Source: Bacteroides coprosuis DSM 18011 (GTDB taxonomy: Bacteria > Bacteroidota > Bacteroidia > Bacteroidales > Bacteroidaceae). Taken from it: a stretch of 64,000 nt of DNA. Where the stretch lies: contig CM001167.1 of NCBI GenBank assembly GCA_000212915.1, positions 2,472,780-2,536,779 on the forward strand. Direction: 5' to 3'. Positions 27,141-37,200 of the stretch are shown in pieces. Numbering within the stretch: position 1 is the stretch's first letter; each line of letters begins with the position of its first letter. Position numbers and translations under genes: made by a program. The notes below the pieces were generated by a model. That model ran no database searches. It saw nothing but the letters and a program-made list of their open reading frames with translations, and was not told the DNA's origin.

Positions 27141-28649
27141 TTATAACTGAATAATAATTTCTAAATTACATGTTTTACCATAAAGAGAAGCAACACCACT
27201 ATAATCGTATCCTAAATTAGGATCACTACAAGGAACAGGTGTGTTTTCTTTTTCAGGGTAAGCTAACTTTCCATTAGGTAATAATGCAGCTGAATCGTCT
27301 CCTGCTTTAACCACTTTAATAATACCATACTTTTTCTCACCATCTGCCACTCTCAAAATAGCAATATAAGAGCCATCTTTAATTTGCTGGAATGCAGCAC
27401 CAGCAACCGTACCAGCATTAGGACGTTGGTATATTTGACGATTAGAACCACTTCCTACAACAACATCTTTCAGTTGTTCTAAAGCTTCAAAAGTGCGCCA
27501 ATTACCTGTTGTTGTTTCAAAAAAATTATCCAGATCTAACTCTGCTACAATCTTTTCATCTATCATTTCAAAGTATGTTTCATTTCTTTGACAGTCAGTA
27601 AGCCAACCATCAACATCTGGTTTTCTACCTATGGCACCGCCATCAATTCTTGCTGCACCAACATAAGCAAATCCATGATTACCTAACCTACCTCCATTCG
27701 GGTTTCTCCAAATATTAGCAAACATAAAATCTAGTGAAGCCTTATTACCTGCCTTTTGAGCCTCCTCTAATGATACTACATGTTTTGTTATACCATTTAC
27801 ATTTATACCCATTAAAGAGAAGATATATGGTTTGGTTGGATCTGTTGGTATTTCCCACTCTGTAGCCATAGTTAATTCTTTAAAAATAGCAGCTCTACCC
27901 TCAGGCACTCCTTCAATACTAAAAGTCACAAATTCACGACGCTGGAAACCATCTTCATCAATAGCAGTTACTGCAATCGCATTGGCATCTTCATTATCAA
28001 CTAATACATCAAAAGTAAAATCTTCTACTTTATCACCTTTTGCATTAATTGTTATAGGTTTTCCTAATTCTTTATAAGGAACATCCTGGGCTAAAACATA
28101 AGTAATTGATTTTAATGAAGTTTTACCTTCTACATGAGCTAACAACTGAATATTCTTATTAAATTGAACAGAACCTAAGTTATCCTTATCAAAAGAAATA
28201 GTAGGAGGAATACCTTTTATTCTTCTAATTGGTATAACCACTTCATCCATTTTAGTGTAAATATCTGTAGCTACAATCTTGATACCAGCAGCATCTTCAG
28301 AGTAAATCGGAATTTCAATTGTAAAGTCTATCTCTTTTGGGAAATTATCTAATTGAAAAGGAATTCGCTTGTCTTTATCTATTTCAATATAATTATCACC
28401 ATCAGCTATTAATAAAGTTGCGTAAACATCTCTAAGTAAATTGGGAGCTATAACACGCCCCAATAACAGTTCATTGCTTCCTAAAATAGACGCATCAATG
28501 TCTGTTTCAGATGTTAATTCAATAGATGGAGGAGGGTAAGCTCCATCGTCAAGATAATCTTTATCACTATCACTACATCCCCATAAAACACTTAGTATAA
28601 GACAAGGAATGCTTAACAATAAGTATTTAATATTTTTATTTAGTTTCAT
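27141..28649 (-). CDS. Surface lipoprotein of the polysaccharide-utilization locus, probable glycan-binding protein
   Basis: The start is the ATG at 28649 (MKLNKNIKYLLLSIPCLIL), giving a lipoprotein signal ending in VLWGC near residue 25; a start ten codons upstream is rejected. The 502-residue protein has two or three beta-sandwich repeats (about residues 40-130, 145-240, with PPTISFDKDNLGSVQF) and a C-terminal domain of about 260 residues beginning near IFKELTMATEW. It sits between susD and the EEP gene, the place of SusE/SusF-like or other surface glycan-binding proteins. I do not recognise the C-terminal domain. Function as ligand capture is inferred from position and domain style. Confidence 0.8.
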   Translation of the reverse strand: MKLNKNIKYLLLSIPCLILSVLWGCSDSDKDYLDDGAYPPPSIELTSETDIDASILGSNELLLGRVIAPNLLRDVYATLLIADGDNYIEIDKDKRIPFQLDNFPKEIDFTIEIPIYSEDAAGIKIVATDIYTKMDEVVIPIRRIKGIPPTISFDKDNLGSVQFNKNIQLLAHVEGKTSLKSITYVLAQDVPYKELGKPITINAKGDKVEDFTFDVLVDNEDANAIAVTAIDEDGFQRREFVTFSIEGVPEGRAAIFKELTMATEWEIPTDPTKPYIFSLMGINVNGITKHVVSLEEAQKAGNKASLDFMFANIWRNPNGGRLGNHGFAYVGAARIDGGAIGRKPDVDGWLTDCQRNETYFEMIDEKIVAELDLDNFFETTTGNWRTFEALEQLKDVVVGSGSNRQIYQRPNAGTVAGAAFQQIKDGSYIAILRVADGEKKYGIIKVVKAGDDSAALLPNGKLAYPEKENTPVPCSDPNLGYDYSGVASLYGKTCNLEIIIQL

Positions 28650-28705
28650 ACAAATCTTATTTTTGATATTTCGTAACAAAACATCTATTATTTATTAATA
28701 AACCA

Positions 28706-30460
28706 TTATTCCCAGCCAGGATTATTTGGTTTTAAATTAGGATTTACTTGAGTTGCAATATAAGGTATAGGAAACATGTAGTTTTTAGGACTTGAGAAAA
28801 TTCTACTATCATCATGTATTAAATAACCATTTTTATCAAACTTAAAATTCTTAATATCATTCTGATTGTATACATTATCTTTTCTTAAGCCTTTTATAAT
28901 TCCTATTTCTTGACGTTCAGGAGATTCACTAGAATCGACTCCTAGCCTATAACCTTCTTTCCAGCGAGTAACATCAAACCATCGTAATCCTTCTAAAAAT
29001 AATTCGACACGACGCTCTCTTCGCAATTCTGTTTCAAGATCCATATTGTTTGAGGCTAACTCTCCAAGATTCATAGGCTTCATATCTACTCTTTTTCTTA
29101 GTAAGTTTATCGATTTGTCTAGTGCTCCTTGATTTAATTTACCCTGCTTAAACATAGATTCAGCATAAATAAGAAGAATCTCTCCATAACGAATAATGAT
29201 GATATCATTATCGTCTCCATTTATAAAGGACACTTTTGAAGGTTCGCAATATTTGTGAGGATAAAATCCAGTTACTGTTGCACATCCTTTTTTATCATTG
29301 GTGAATTTTGGAGATTGAAATACTTTTGTTACAATCGCTTCCTGACCTCTTCCATCTTCTGATCCTTCCCATCTATTATATCCTGGATATATAATTGATT
29401 GTTTCAATCGAGGATCTCTATTTTCAAAAACAAGAGCATAAGAATCATAGTGAGGTTTTGTTGTGTTATTTCCTTTATATTTTGGAGATTTATCGATTGG
29501 CAAACCATCATCACATAAATAAGAATCTATAAAAGCTTTAGTTGGATTAAATCTACAATATTGGTCTGGAACTTGTAACTCTCTACTTAAATTATGATGC
29601 GTACGTACTCCTGATGCTAAGTCATAATTATAAACCATTGCAATAATAGTTTCTTTGTTGTGTCCTTGGCGAGAAGCTCTACCTGCAAATTTAAATAAGT
29701 CAGAATAGTCTTCATCTGGATTTCCAGTTGAATATAGTTCATGATAAGCTAAATCACCACCTGGCATCAATCTTTCGCATGCTTTTTGTGCATCTTCCCA
29801 TCTTTCATTATGCAAAGCTAATCTAGCTTTTAAGGCAATAGCTCCTGCTGCTGAAATACGTCCAAAATCTGAAGTTGCAGGTTCAATATATTTAGGTAAT
29901 TTACTAGCAGCATCTTCAAGATCATTCATTAAGAACTCAATCACCTCACTTCTAGGTGTACGACCTTGATATGGATCGGCATTTTTAGCGCTAGTAATCA
30001 ATGGAACATCTCCAAACCAACTAGTGAGATAAAAATATACAAAAGCTCTTATCGTTCTCACTTCAGCAGCAAAACGTTCTAATTTCTCACCATCAACCAT
30101 AACTGCTCTTTCATAGTTATCCAAGAAATAATTACATTTACGGATACGAGAATAATATTGATTCCATCTACTATTAATCGTAGGTAAATCAGGACCATAT
30201 TGACCAGCTCCAATCTGCTTCCAGTTCATATTACGATACCACATTACATTATCTCCAGGTATCTCACCATAATTTATTATTCCCTTACCTTCAAGACCAT
30301 CATAACAAGCATTTGCCGCACTCTTAACCTGTTGCTCTGATTGCCAAAAGACATTATCAGTTAATTCATCCATTGGGGGCCTATCTAAAAAACTATCATT
30401 ACAAGAAGTCAAACTAAATAGACAGGCAGTAATTCCTAATATATATTTTAATATTTTCAT
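28706..30460 (-). CDS. SusD/RagB-family lipoprotein of the island locus
   Basis: The 584-residue protein has the signal ILGITACLFSLTSC (acylated Cys20) and the SusD pattern: NDSFLDRPPMDELTDNVFW after the signal, RTIRAFVYFYLTSWFGDVPLI near residue 135, and the C-terminal IIRYGEILLIYAESMFKQG near residue 424 followed by RRERRVELFLEGLRWFDVTRW. It would bind the target glycan at the cell surface and close the SusC barrel encoded six bases upstream in the operon. No unusual feature is visible. Confidence 0.95.
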   Translation of the reverse strand: MKILKYILGITACLFSLTSCNDSFLDRPPMDELTDNVFWQSEQQVKSAANACYDGLEGKGIINYGEIPGDNVMWYRNMNWKQIGAGQYGPDLPTINSRWNQYYSRIRKCNYFLDNYERAVMVDGEKLERFAAEVRTIRAFVYFYLTSWFGDVPLITSAKNADPYQGRTPRSEVIEFLMNDLEDAASKLPKYIEPATSDFGRISAAGAIALKARLALHNERWEDAQKACERLMPGGDLAYHELYSTGNPDEDYSDLFKFAGRASRQGHNKETIIAMVYNYDLASGVRTHHNLSRELQVPDQYCRFNPTKAFIDSYLCDDGLPIDKSPKYKGNNTTKPHYDSYALVFENRDPRLKQSIIYPGYNRWEGSEDGRGQEAIVTKVFQSPKFTNDKKGCATVTGFYPHKYCEPSKVSFINGDDNDIIIIRYGEILLIYAESMFKQGKLNQGALDKSINLLRKRVDMKPMNLGELASNNMDLETELRRERRVELFLEGLRWFDVTRWKEGYRLGVDSSESPERQEIGIIKGLRKDNVYNQNDIKNFKFDKNGYLIHDDSRIFSSPKNYMFPIPYIATQVNPNLKPNNPGWE

Positions 30461-30466
30461 AACTCA

Positions 30467-33400
30467 TTATTTAAAAGTAATATTAAATCCAAAAACAAAT
30501 GTTCTTACCTGAGGATAATAACCTCCACCCTGTACTGGTGTTTCTGGATCATAAGTTGACAGATATTTTGTGCTAGTAAATACATTATCAGCTGAAGCAT
30601 AGAATCGACATCTCTCTAAACGAATCTTTTGTATTAAATTCTTTGGAAGAGAATAACCTATTTCAATATTTTTCAAGCGTAAATATGATGCATCTTCCTT
30701 CCAAAATGTAGAAAAGTTTCTTGAGTTTATTTCGTCATTATACGTAAAACGAGGATATGACGCATTAGGGTTTGGATTAGATGCTTGATAACGTCCTGAA
30801 TGGAATTTCTGAGGATAAGTTGATTGATCATTGAATGCATGTCTTGCTGGACCATAAATATAACCATCAGCCTTTCCTACACCTTGGATCAAGAAACTAA
30901 AGTCAAAATTTTTCCAGTTTAAATAGCCGTTAAAAGAATAGGTGTAACGAGGGAATGAATTCCCTACAACTTCTCTATCATTGTCAAGATCAATTATCCC
31001 ATCACCATTTAAATCTTTGTATTTTATGTCACCTGGTTGCACTGTTCCAGCATAATCAGGCATTACAGCAAACTTAGGATTCATATACTTACCTGAAGTT
31101 GCATCATAATATTCAAAATCAGTAGGCATAGCTAAACCTTCAGAAACCAATCCGTATAGAGAGTTTAAAGCATAGCCTTCTTTTGTTATATAGCTCTGGC
31201 TATATCCACTATATTGAGGGTCTCCAAATTTAGTCAACTTGTTTTTAACATCTGAGATAGAAAAAATAGCTCCATAAGAGAAATCATTACCTATCTTATC
31301 ATTCCAATTAAATTGTAGTTCCCAACCCGTATTCTTAACTATACCTCCATTTTCTTCAATAGATGTATATCCGTTTTGGCCCGGGTATACTTTCGAATAA
31401 ATAATATCCTTAGTTTTACGTATAAAGAAATCTCCAGAAATATTTAAACGATTATTTAATACTGACATATCGAAACCAATATTCGTATTGTACGATTTTT
31501 CCCACAATAAATTAGGATTACCTATTATTGTTTCAGAATAGCCCTGCTGAGGTAAAGTTCCAATTGTTGGTACATTTACATTACCTATAACTGAAAGATA
31601 AGGATAGTTATTACTTGAAGAATATTGGTTACCTAAAATTCCCCATGAAGCACGAAGTTTTAATTGATCCAACCACTCTTTAGTGTTTTGCATAAAATTT
31701 TCTTCTGAAAGTCTCCACGCAGCAGAAAAAGAAGGGAACCATCCACCTCTGTTTTCTTTAATAAAACGAGACGTTAAATCATATCGTAAGTTAGCTTCAA
31801 ATAGATACCTCTCATCATAATTGTAATTTATACGACCAAAGCCCGATCTCATAGCCCATTGACTACCACCACCACTGGCTGATGACATTGACTCTAAACC
31901 AAAATCAATTACAGGATCTTTTTCAGTAGTTAAACTGTCTCTCTTAGCAGAAAAACTTTTAGATTTATTCCATTCTTGTTGGAAACCAAGCATCACATGC
32001 ATTGAGTGCTTCTTTATCTTAAGATCATAATCTGTTTGAGCAAAGAATGTTTGCTGGCTAGTTGTATAATCTCTATTTTCAAAAGAACTTGTTTTGATTG
32101 GTTTTGTCCAAATATCATCTGTCTCAGGACGATAGAATGCTAATTCTTTTGTTAATAATTCTCTCAAACTATTAACCTTCCTCACTGAATAAGTGGTCGA
32201 AGCAGTCCAACCTTTTAATATGTCTACTTTGGCTGAAAAGTTTCCAGTAAATTCTTGGGAAGTAAACTCTTGACCTCCACCATCATGTAATAAAGCTACT
32301 TGATTTGTTTGTCCACCGCCATAACCCCAATTACCATCTGTAAAACGAACAGGAGTAGTTGGCGATGTACGCATAGCATTATAAATAATACCCGAAGCTG
32401 CATTAAAGCCAGCGTTTGGAGAAGTATGTTTTCTATCAATATACCCAATATTAGCATTCAATGTAATGATATCTGCTACCTTAGTATTCAATTTCAACCG
32501 TAAATTATGTCTTTTGCTTTCTGTAGAATTACCCACTAATAAACCTTCTTGATTAAGCATACCATATGAGAATAAATATCCCATATTTTTTGCTTTACCA
32601 TCAATACTTAGATTGTAATTCTGCTGAGGGGCTGCAGAACGATAAATTGCATCAATCCAATCTGTATTAGCATAATAATTTGGATCGGATTGATTTATTA
32701 CTTTTTGAATATCATCTTCCGTAAAAGCAGAAACCTCACCTACATTAGCATTAGCTTCCATATCCCAAGCCATATAAGTAGGAGCATCAGCCATTTTCGG
32801 CAAGTTCGTTGGAGTTTGAATACCCAAATAAGTATTGAAAGTTATTGTCGGCTTTGTTTCTATTCCACTAACACTTTTTGTAGTAATTAAAATAACACCA
32901 TTCGCAGCTTTATTACCATAAATAGAAGCTGAAGCAGCATCTTTTAAAACTGAAATATTTTCAATATCATTCGGATTTATTAAATCCATAGAACCTTCTA
33001 CTCCATCAATTAATACCAAAGGACTAGAATTAGCAATGGTACCTGTACCACGTACGCGAATTGTAGCATTAGACTGCCCAGGCAAACCCCCATTATTATT
33101 ACTAATAACTGTCATACCTGGAACTAAACCTTGCAAACCTGTTGAGATATTAGTGATAGGACGATTTTTCAATTTATCAGAACTCACAGTTGATACAGAA
33201 CCTGTTAGATTGACTTTTTTCTGTGTACCATAACCTACAACAACAACTTCATCTAACAATTCAGTAGAGGGGTTAAGAGTTATTAATAAAGGAGAACTAC
33301 TTGTTACTTTCCTTTTTTCTGTAGCATAACTCAAGTAAGATATTTCTAGAGTAGATCCTTCTTGAACTTTTAGAGAAAATCGGCCATCAAAATCTGTTAC

Positions 33401-33856
33401 AGTTCCTATTTGTGTACCGGGAACTATGACCGCAGCTCCAATTACTGGTTCACCATTTTCATCACTTACAACCCCACTAGTAGATATCATTCGCACTTGT
33501 TGAACTGTAGATTTATCATTAATACCTTGTGATTCTTTATTAAATAGTAATATATTACCATTCATAAATTTAAATCCGATCTCAGTACCTTTAAGAAGTT
33601 GAGACAAAGCACTTTCAAGAGTGATATCAGTAACATTTAATGATACTTTGGTATTAGGATTAATAAACTCTTTACTATAAGCTACATTTAGACTATGTAA
33701 AGTTGCTATTTGCTGCACAGCCTCCTTTAATGGTAAATTATTAATATTTACCGACGTCCGTTGCTGTTGTGCAAAGGCTTTCAAAGGGACAAGAAAACAC
33801 AACAACAATAGCATACACCATATTTTTGTGTATGAATAATAAGTTTTTTTCTTCAT
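30467..33856 (-). CDS. SusC-family TonB-linked transporter with STN signalling domain
   Basis: The 1129-residue protein is full length. After the signal peptide (about residues 1-29) comes an STN domain (about 33-105, with NNLPLKEAVQQIATLHSLNV) of the kind that contacts a FecR anti-sigma in the periplasm. Next are a CarboxypepD_reg-like domain (about 124-195), the TonB-box region DEVVVVGYGTQKK, the plug (about 210-330, with IRVRGTGTIANSSPLVLIDG) and the barrel ending in FGFNITFK. It imports the glycan fragments and at the same time signals their presence. The anti-sigma gene lies 100 bases upstream and susD six bases downstream. Confidence 0.97.
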   Translation of the reverse strand: MKKKTYYSYTKIWCMLLLLCFLVPLKAFAQQQRTSVNINNLPLKEAVQQIATLHSLNVAYSKEFINPNTKVSLNVTDITLESALSQLLKGTEIGFKFMNGNILLFNKESQGINDKSTVQQVRMISTSGVVSDENGEPVIGAAVIVPGTQIGTVTDFDGRFSLKVQEGSTLEISYLSYATEKRKVTSSSPLLITLNPSTELLDEVVVVGYGTQKKVNLTGSVSTVSSDKLKNRPITNISTGLQGLVPGMTVISNNNGGLPGQSNATIRVRGTGTIANSSPLVLIDGVEGSMDLINPNDIENISVLKDAASASIYGNKAANGVILITTKSVSGIETKPTITFNTYLGIQTPTNLPKMADAPTYMAWDMEANANVGEVSAFTEDDIQKVINQSDPNYYANTDWIDAIYRSAAPQQNYNLSIDGKAKNMGYLFSYGMLNQEGLLVGNSTESKRHNLRLKLNTKVADIITLNANIGYIDRKHTSPNAGFNAASGIIYNAMRTSPTTPVRFTDGNWGYGGGQTNQVALLHDGGGQEFTSQEFTGNFSAKVDILKGWTASTTYSVRKVNSLRELLTKELAFYRPETDDIWTKPIKTSSFENRDYTTSQQTFFAQTDYDLKIKKHSMHVMLGFQQEWNKSKSFSAKRDSLTTEKDPVIDFGLESMSSASGGGSQWAMRSGFGRINYNYDERYLFEANLRYDLTSRFIKENRGGWFPSFSAAWRLSEENFMQNTKEWLDQLKLRASWGILGNQYSSSNNYPYLSVIGNVNVPTIGTLPQQGYSETIIGNPNLLWEKSYNTNIGFDMSVLNNRLNISGDFFIRKTKDIIYSKVYPGQNGYTSIEENGGIVKNTGWELQFNWNDKIGNDFSYGAIFSISDVKNKLTKFGDPQYSGYSQSYITKEGYALNSLYGLVSEGLAMPTDFEYYDATSGKYMNPKFAVMPDYAGTVQPGDIKYKDLNGDGIIDLDNDREVVGNSFPRYTYSFNGYLNWKNFDFSFLIQGVGKADGYIYGPARHAFNDQSTYPQKFHSGRYQASNPNPNASYPRFTYNDEINSRNFSTFWKEDASYLRLKNIEIGYSLPKNLIQKIRLERCRFYASADNVFTSTKYLSTYDPETPVQGGGYYPQVRTFVFGFNITFK

Positions 33857-33956
33857 AATAATATTGTTTTTCTTAGTTAGATTTATAAAAGTCGAAGACG
33901 ACTAAATATTTTCATAAAGCATTGATTAATAAAATAATTTTCATATAAAAGTGATT

Positions 33957-34919
33957 TTATCTATGACTGATTAACAAGACATTGTTATTTATAGTGATAT
34001 TTATTGGAGTAATCGATTTCATTATTTCTATCACTTCTTGAAGATTATTAGAACTAGCACTAAAAGTGTATGTAAATATTTTTACACTAGAATCTTCTAT
34101 CATATAATTAAGATTAAATTTTCTCTTAAGCGTATTTAAAACTTCTTCTAATGAGTCATTTCTAAAGTTCAATTGGTTGTTTTTCCACAAAGAAGCCTCT
34201 ACTGAATATTTATCTTGTAATATTTTACACTTATTATCTCCTTTTTTATATATGGCTGTTTGACCAGGCTTGACCATATAAGACATATTTACATCATTTA
34301 AACCCTGAATTTGAATTTTACCTTTATCTAAAGTTGTTTTAATGTATTCATCTGTGGAATATGCTCGAACATTAAAACTAGTACCTAATACATTTATACA
34401 CATTCTATCCGTATGAACTCTAAAAGGTACTTCCTCATTTTTTGCGACCTCAAAGTAAGCTTCACCTACAAGTTTTACATCGCGTGTTTTGGAACTAGAA
34501 AAATCTGAATAAGATAATTTTGAATCAGAGTTTAACCAAACACGGCTTCCATCAGCTAATAACACAAGAAGTTTATCTCCTTTTTCTACATAAACTTCTG
34601 AATATTGAGTAGTCGTAGTTTCCACATTAAATTTACTTACAATAGAATAGCCAATATTCACAAAAAGAAGAACAATAATACTTGCGCAAGCCCAAGCAAA
34701 CATAGATACTACTCTATTTTTCTTCTTAATACGTTCGAGGTAATTTACTTTTTGAGATATTTTTTGATATATTTTAAACTTATCAAATGTTTCAATTTTA
34801 CTTTTAGGCATATTTATAGACTCCTTATTTAGGAGCTTCTCAATATCATCTGAAATATGTTTTTCTATATCATCTATTACTTCAGATACTATTTTATTTT
34901 GTTTTTCTTTATTATTCAT
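33957..34919 (-). CDS. FecR-type anti-sigma factor
   Basis: The 320-residue protein has a cytoplasmic N-terminal part (about residues 1-68), one membrane helix (VSMFAWACASIIVLLFVNIGY), a FecR domain in the periplasm (about 100-225, with KLLVLLADGSRVWLNSDSKLSY, VGEAYFEVAKNEEVPFRV and GTSFNVRAYS) and a C-terminal DUF4974-like domain that matches STN domains (SLEEVLNTLKRKFNLNY). It holds back an ECF sigma factor until the SusC STN domain signals substrate. It is the first gene of the leftward operon. No sigma gene is next to it; the only candidate is at 17704 on the opposite strand. Confidence 0.95.
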   Translation of the reverse strand: MNNKEKQNKIVSEVIDDIEKHISDDIEKLLNKESINMPKSKIETFDKFKIYQKISQKVNYLERIKKKNRVVSMFAWACASIIVLLFVNIGYSIVSKFNVETTTTQYSEVYVEKGDKLLVLLADGSRVWLNSDSKLSYSDFSSSKTRDVKLVGEAYFEVAKNEEVPFRVHTDRMCINVLGTSFNVRAYSTDEYIKTTLDKGKIQIQGLNDVNMSYMVKPGQTAIYKKGDNKCKILQDKYSVEASLWKNNQLNFRNDSLEEVLNTLKRKFNLNYMIEDSSVKIFTYTFSASSNNLQEVIEIMKSITPINITINNNVLLISHR

Positions 34920-35210
34920 TACTTATGCGTTTCTGTTAATAATACACAAAGAGTCATTAAAAGTATGATATATTAAATGTTAAAGTATATTAATGAAGCA
35001 AGATTTTTATCATACTAATTCATTTTTGCTAGTATTATATATAGAAACATCTCATTTTCACGATATTGAAATAGGACAAAGGCAGCAATCTAAAGGGGGT
35101 TAAATACATATTCACAATAATAAAAGATTTATATTACAGATTAATTGCTGATTTAATAAGATTTATTTTAACTCTTTTAATATAAAAAACAATTTAAAAA
35201 CTTTATCACT
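34920..35210. other. Divergent intergenic region between anti-sigma and EEP genes
   Basis: This AT-rich stretch should hold the start signals of the ten-gene leftward operon and of the rightward EEP gene. I see no TAnnTTTG box in the right place for the anti-sigma gene, which fits a promoter read by an ECF sigma factor. A C/G-poor sequence with an AAAGGGGGTT patch near 35091-35101 is the only notable base-composition feature. The sigma gene usually found here is missing. Confidence 0.5.
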
Positions 35211-36122
35211 ATGAAAAGAATGATTAATTTTTTGTTTACACTACTACTTATTTCTATTCCTATAGGATGTTCAAGTAGTAATAATGATGAATCCAACTAT
35301 CCTCCTGGAGAAATAGACAATACATTTAAAGTCATGAGTTATAATATACTCAACGGCATGAAAAATGATAATTCTCCAAACAAGACTACTTATGTTAATT
35401 GGTTAAAGGCAAAAGATATCGACATCTTAGCTTTACAAGAAATCAACTTTGTTGAAGGTCTACCAACATCCACAAAAATAGATGAAGAAGCAGAACTAAA
35501 AAAACAAGCAAATAGATATGGTCACAACCATGTGGTTATCTTAAAAAAACCGGGGTATAAGAATCATATAGGTATTACCTCTAAATACCCTATTGAAGAT
35601 GTTGTTAAAGTACATGAAGGTATGGATCATGGATATATTAAAGCTAAAATTAATGGTTATAATATTCTTGCCACACACCTTGATCCATACACTTATGAAA
35701 ATAGACAAAGAGAAATTCAATTGGTTTTAAATGAAATTAAAAAGAGTGGGGAACAAAATTGGATATTATTAGGAGATTTTAATTCTGTTACCCCTCTAGA
35801 TGAAGAAAAATATCTAAATGATGGCAATAGATATTTAGATTGGTTAAAGAAATATGAAAATGATGGAATACATCACAATTTAGTTGATGGAAAGATAGAC
35901 TACTCAATACACCAAGCTATTTTAGATTTTGGATTAAAAGATGCTCTGTATGAAATAAACCCGGACTACAGTTATCCTAAAGATCGCGCTGCAAGAATAG
36001 ATTTTATATACGTAAGTGAAAATCTATTAAAGAAAACAGTAAAGTATCAAGTAATAGAAGACGCATTCACAAAAAAAGTTTCTGATCACTATCCACATTT
36101 AATTGAATTAAAGAGAAACTAA
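35211..36122 (+). CDS. Exported EEP-superfamily hydrolase, lipoprotein
   Basis: The 303-residue protein has a lipoprotein signal (TLLLISIPIGC, acylated Cys near residue 20). EEP active-site residues are present: Asn in MSYNILN, Glu in LQEIN, His in ATHLD, Asp and Asn in LGDFN, Asp in RIDFIYV and the catalytic His in VSDHYPH. It should cleave a phosphoester outside the cytoplasm. Near residue 145 it has a HEGMDHGYIKAK segment not seen in the operon copy, suggesting a different specificity. The gene is transcribed away from the operon and is convergent with the third EEP gene; a strong hairpin follows it. Confidence 0.88.
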   Translation: MKRMINFLFTLLLISIPIGCSSSNNDESNYPPGEIDNTFKVMSYNILNGMKNDNSPNKTTYVNWLKAKDIDILALQEINFVEGLPTSTKIDEEAELKKQANRYGHNHVVILKKPGYKNHIGITSKYPIEDVVKVHEGMDHGYIKAKINGYNILATHLDPYTYENRQREIQLVLNEIKKSGEQNWILLGDFNSVTPLDEEKYLNDGNRYLDWLKKYENDGIHHNLVDGKIDYSIHQAILDFGLKDALYEINPDYSYPKDRAARIDFIYVSENLLKKTVKYQVIEDAFTKKVSDHYPHLIELKRN

Positions 36123-36139
36123 CTTACACTAGTTATATT

Positions 36140-36187
36140 AATGTCTCGCCCAAAATAAACTCTATCGTTTATTTTGGGCGAGACATT
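36140..36187. terminator. Long hairpin between two convergent EEP genes
   Basis: A 21-bp perfect stem (from AATGTCTCGCCC at 36140 to GGGCGAGACATT at 36187) has a 6-base loop TCTATC. The right side continues with TTATTCT and the left with ATATTA, so the U-run is short, but the stem is strong enough to end or protect the upstream EEP message. The region 36188-36369 shows only weak hairpins (TTACAC/GTGTAA near 36345, GGTTAT/ATAACC near 36312). Confidence 0.7.
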
Positions 36188-36369
36188 TTATTCTAAAAGG
36201 GCTTTTGACATACTCTCTTCTTTTTATTGTTTATGCACATATTAAAAATTGAATTGGAATTTATATGCACTTCATCAGAAGTAATGTATTCTTTACAAAG
36301 AAAGAGGCTAGGTTATAAACATAACCCAACCCAAACTATTTCTACTTACACAGTTTGTGTAACAGTAAC

Positions 36370-37200
36370 TTATTTAGATAAACTAAAGTCACAAAACACA
36401 GGATAATGATCACTGATTGAAGAAACATTAACTTCTTTCATCTTGCGTACAACATCTGTTCCTGTCAAGTTGGACGATTCACCCTTATATGATATTATAT
36501 AATCAATCCTTTCTTTTGCAGTTGGAGTAGGATAAGTGTTTTTATTTGAACTTTCTATATTCCAATATTTCTTTAATTTTAAAAAGAATGGAGTATCTAA
36601 TTTCTTTTCATTTAAATCTCCCGCCAAATAGATTGATTTACCTTTATATTTTGCAGCTTCATTTGATAAAATATTAATAGATTCTTCTCGATTATAGCTT
36701 TCTAAAGACAAGTGAGTAGAGATCACAATATATTTATCAAACTCTACTACTAGAGCACTTCGTAATTCTTTACCAGGAAGAGCTATCTTATGAAAAGACA
36801 GAGCTTTTTCTTTAGACAATATTCCATTTCCATATTCTCCTCCTTGATAAGGAATTGACATACTAAAATAGTCATACATATGAGTTAACTTTGCTATTTC
36901 ATTCATCTGATCTTTCTTCTTACTTCTGGTAGTATTTTTGTCAATCTCTTGAAAACAAATAACATCAGCATCCAACTTCTTAATAAGTTTAGCCACATTA
37001 TTATATTCAATTACTTGACTACTATTTTCAAAGTGTCGAACATTATACGTCACAATTCGGATATCTCCAGATTCTTTGGGATATTCACCTTGTGATATTG
37101 GAGGTTTTGGACTAGGATTCTCAGTAGAACTATCACTAGAACTACAAGAAACAAAAAACAAAGAAAATAAAAATGTACTTAATAATAATTTTGTTTTCAT
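36370..37200 (-). CDS. Exported EEP-superfamily hydrolase, lipoprotein (third copy)
   Basis: The 276-residue protein has a lipoprotein signal (TFLFSLFFVSC, acylated Cys near residue 19) followed by a Ser/Pro-rich linker. The EEP catalytic set is Asn in VTYNVRH, Glu in FQEID, His in STHLS, Asp and Asn in AGDLN, Asp in RIDYII and His in ISDHYPV. GDLN in place of the common GDFN is a conservative change. It lies at the right end of the island, opposite the second EEP gene, and would act on the outer surface or in the periplasm. Three exported EEP enzymes in one locus is unusual and suggests a phosphodiester-rich substrate. Confidence 0.88.
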   Translation of the reverse strand: MKTKLLLSTFLFSLFFVSCSSSDSSTENPSPKPPISQGEYPKESGDIRIVTYNVRHFENSSQVIEYNNVAKLIKKLDADVICFQEIDKNTTRSKKKDQMNEIAKLTHMYDYFSMSIPYQGGEYGNGILSKEKALSFHKIALPGKELRSALVVEFDKYIVISTHLSLESYNREESINILSNEAAKYKGKSIYLAGDLNEKKLDTPFFLKLKKYWNIESSNKNTYPTPTAKERIDYIISYKGESSNLTGTDVVRKMKEVNVSSISDHYPVFCDFSLSK

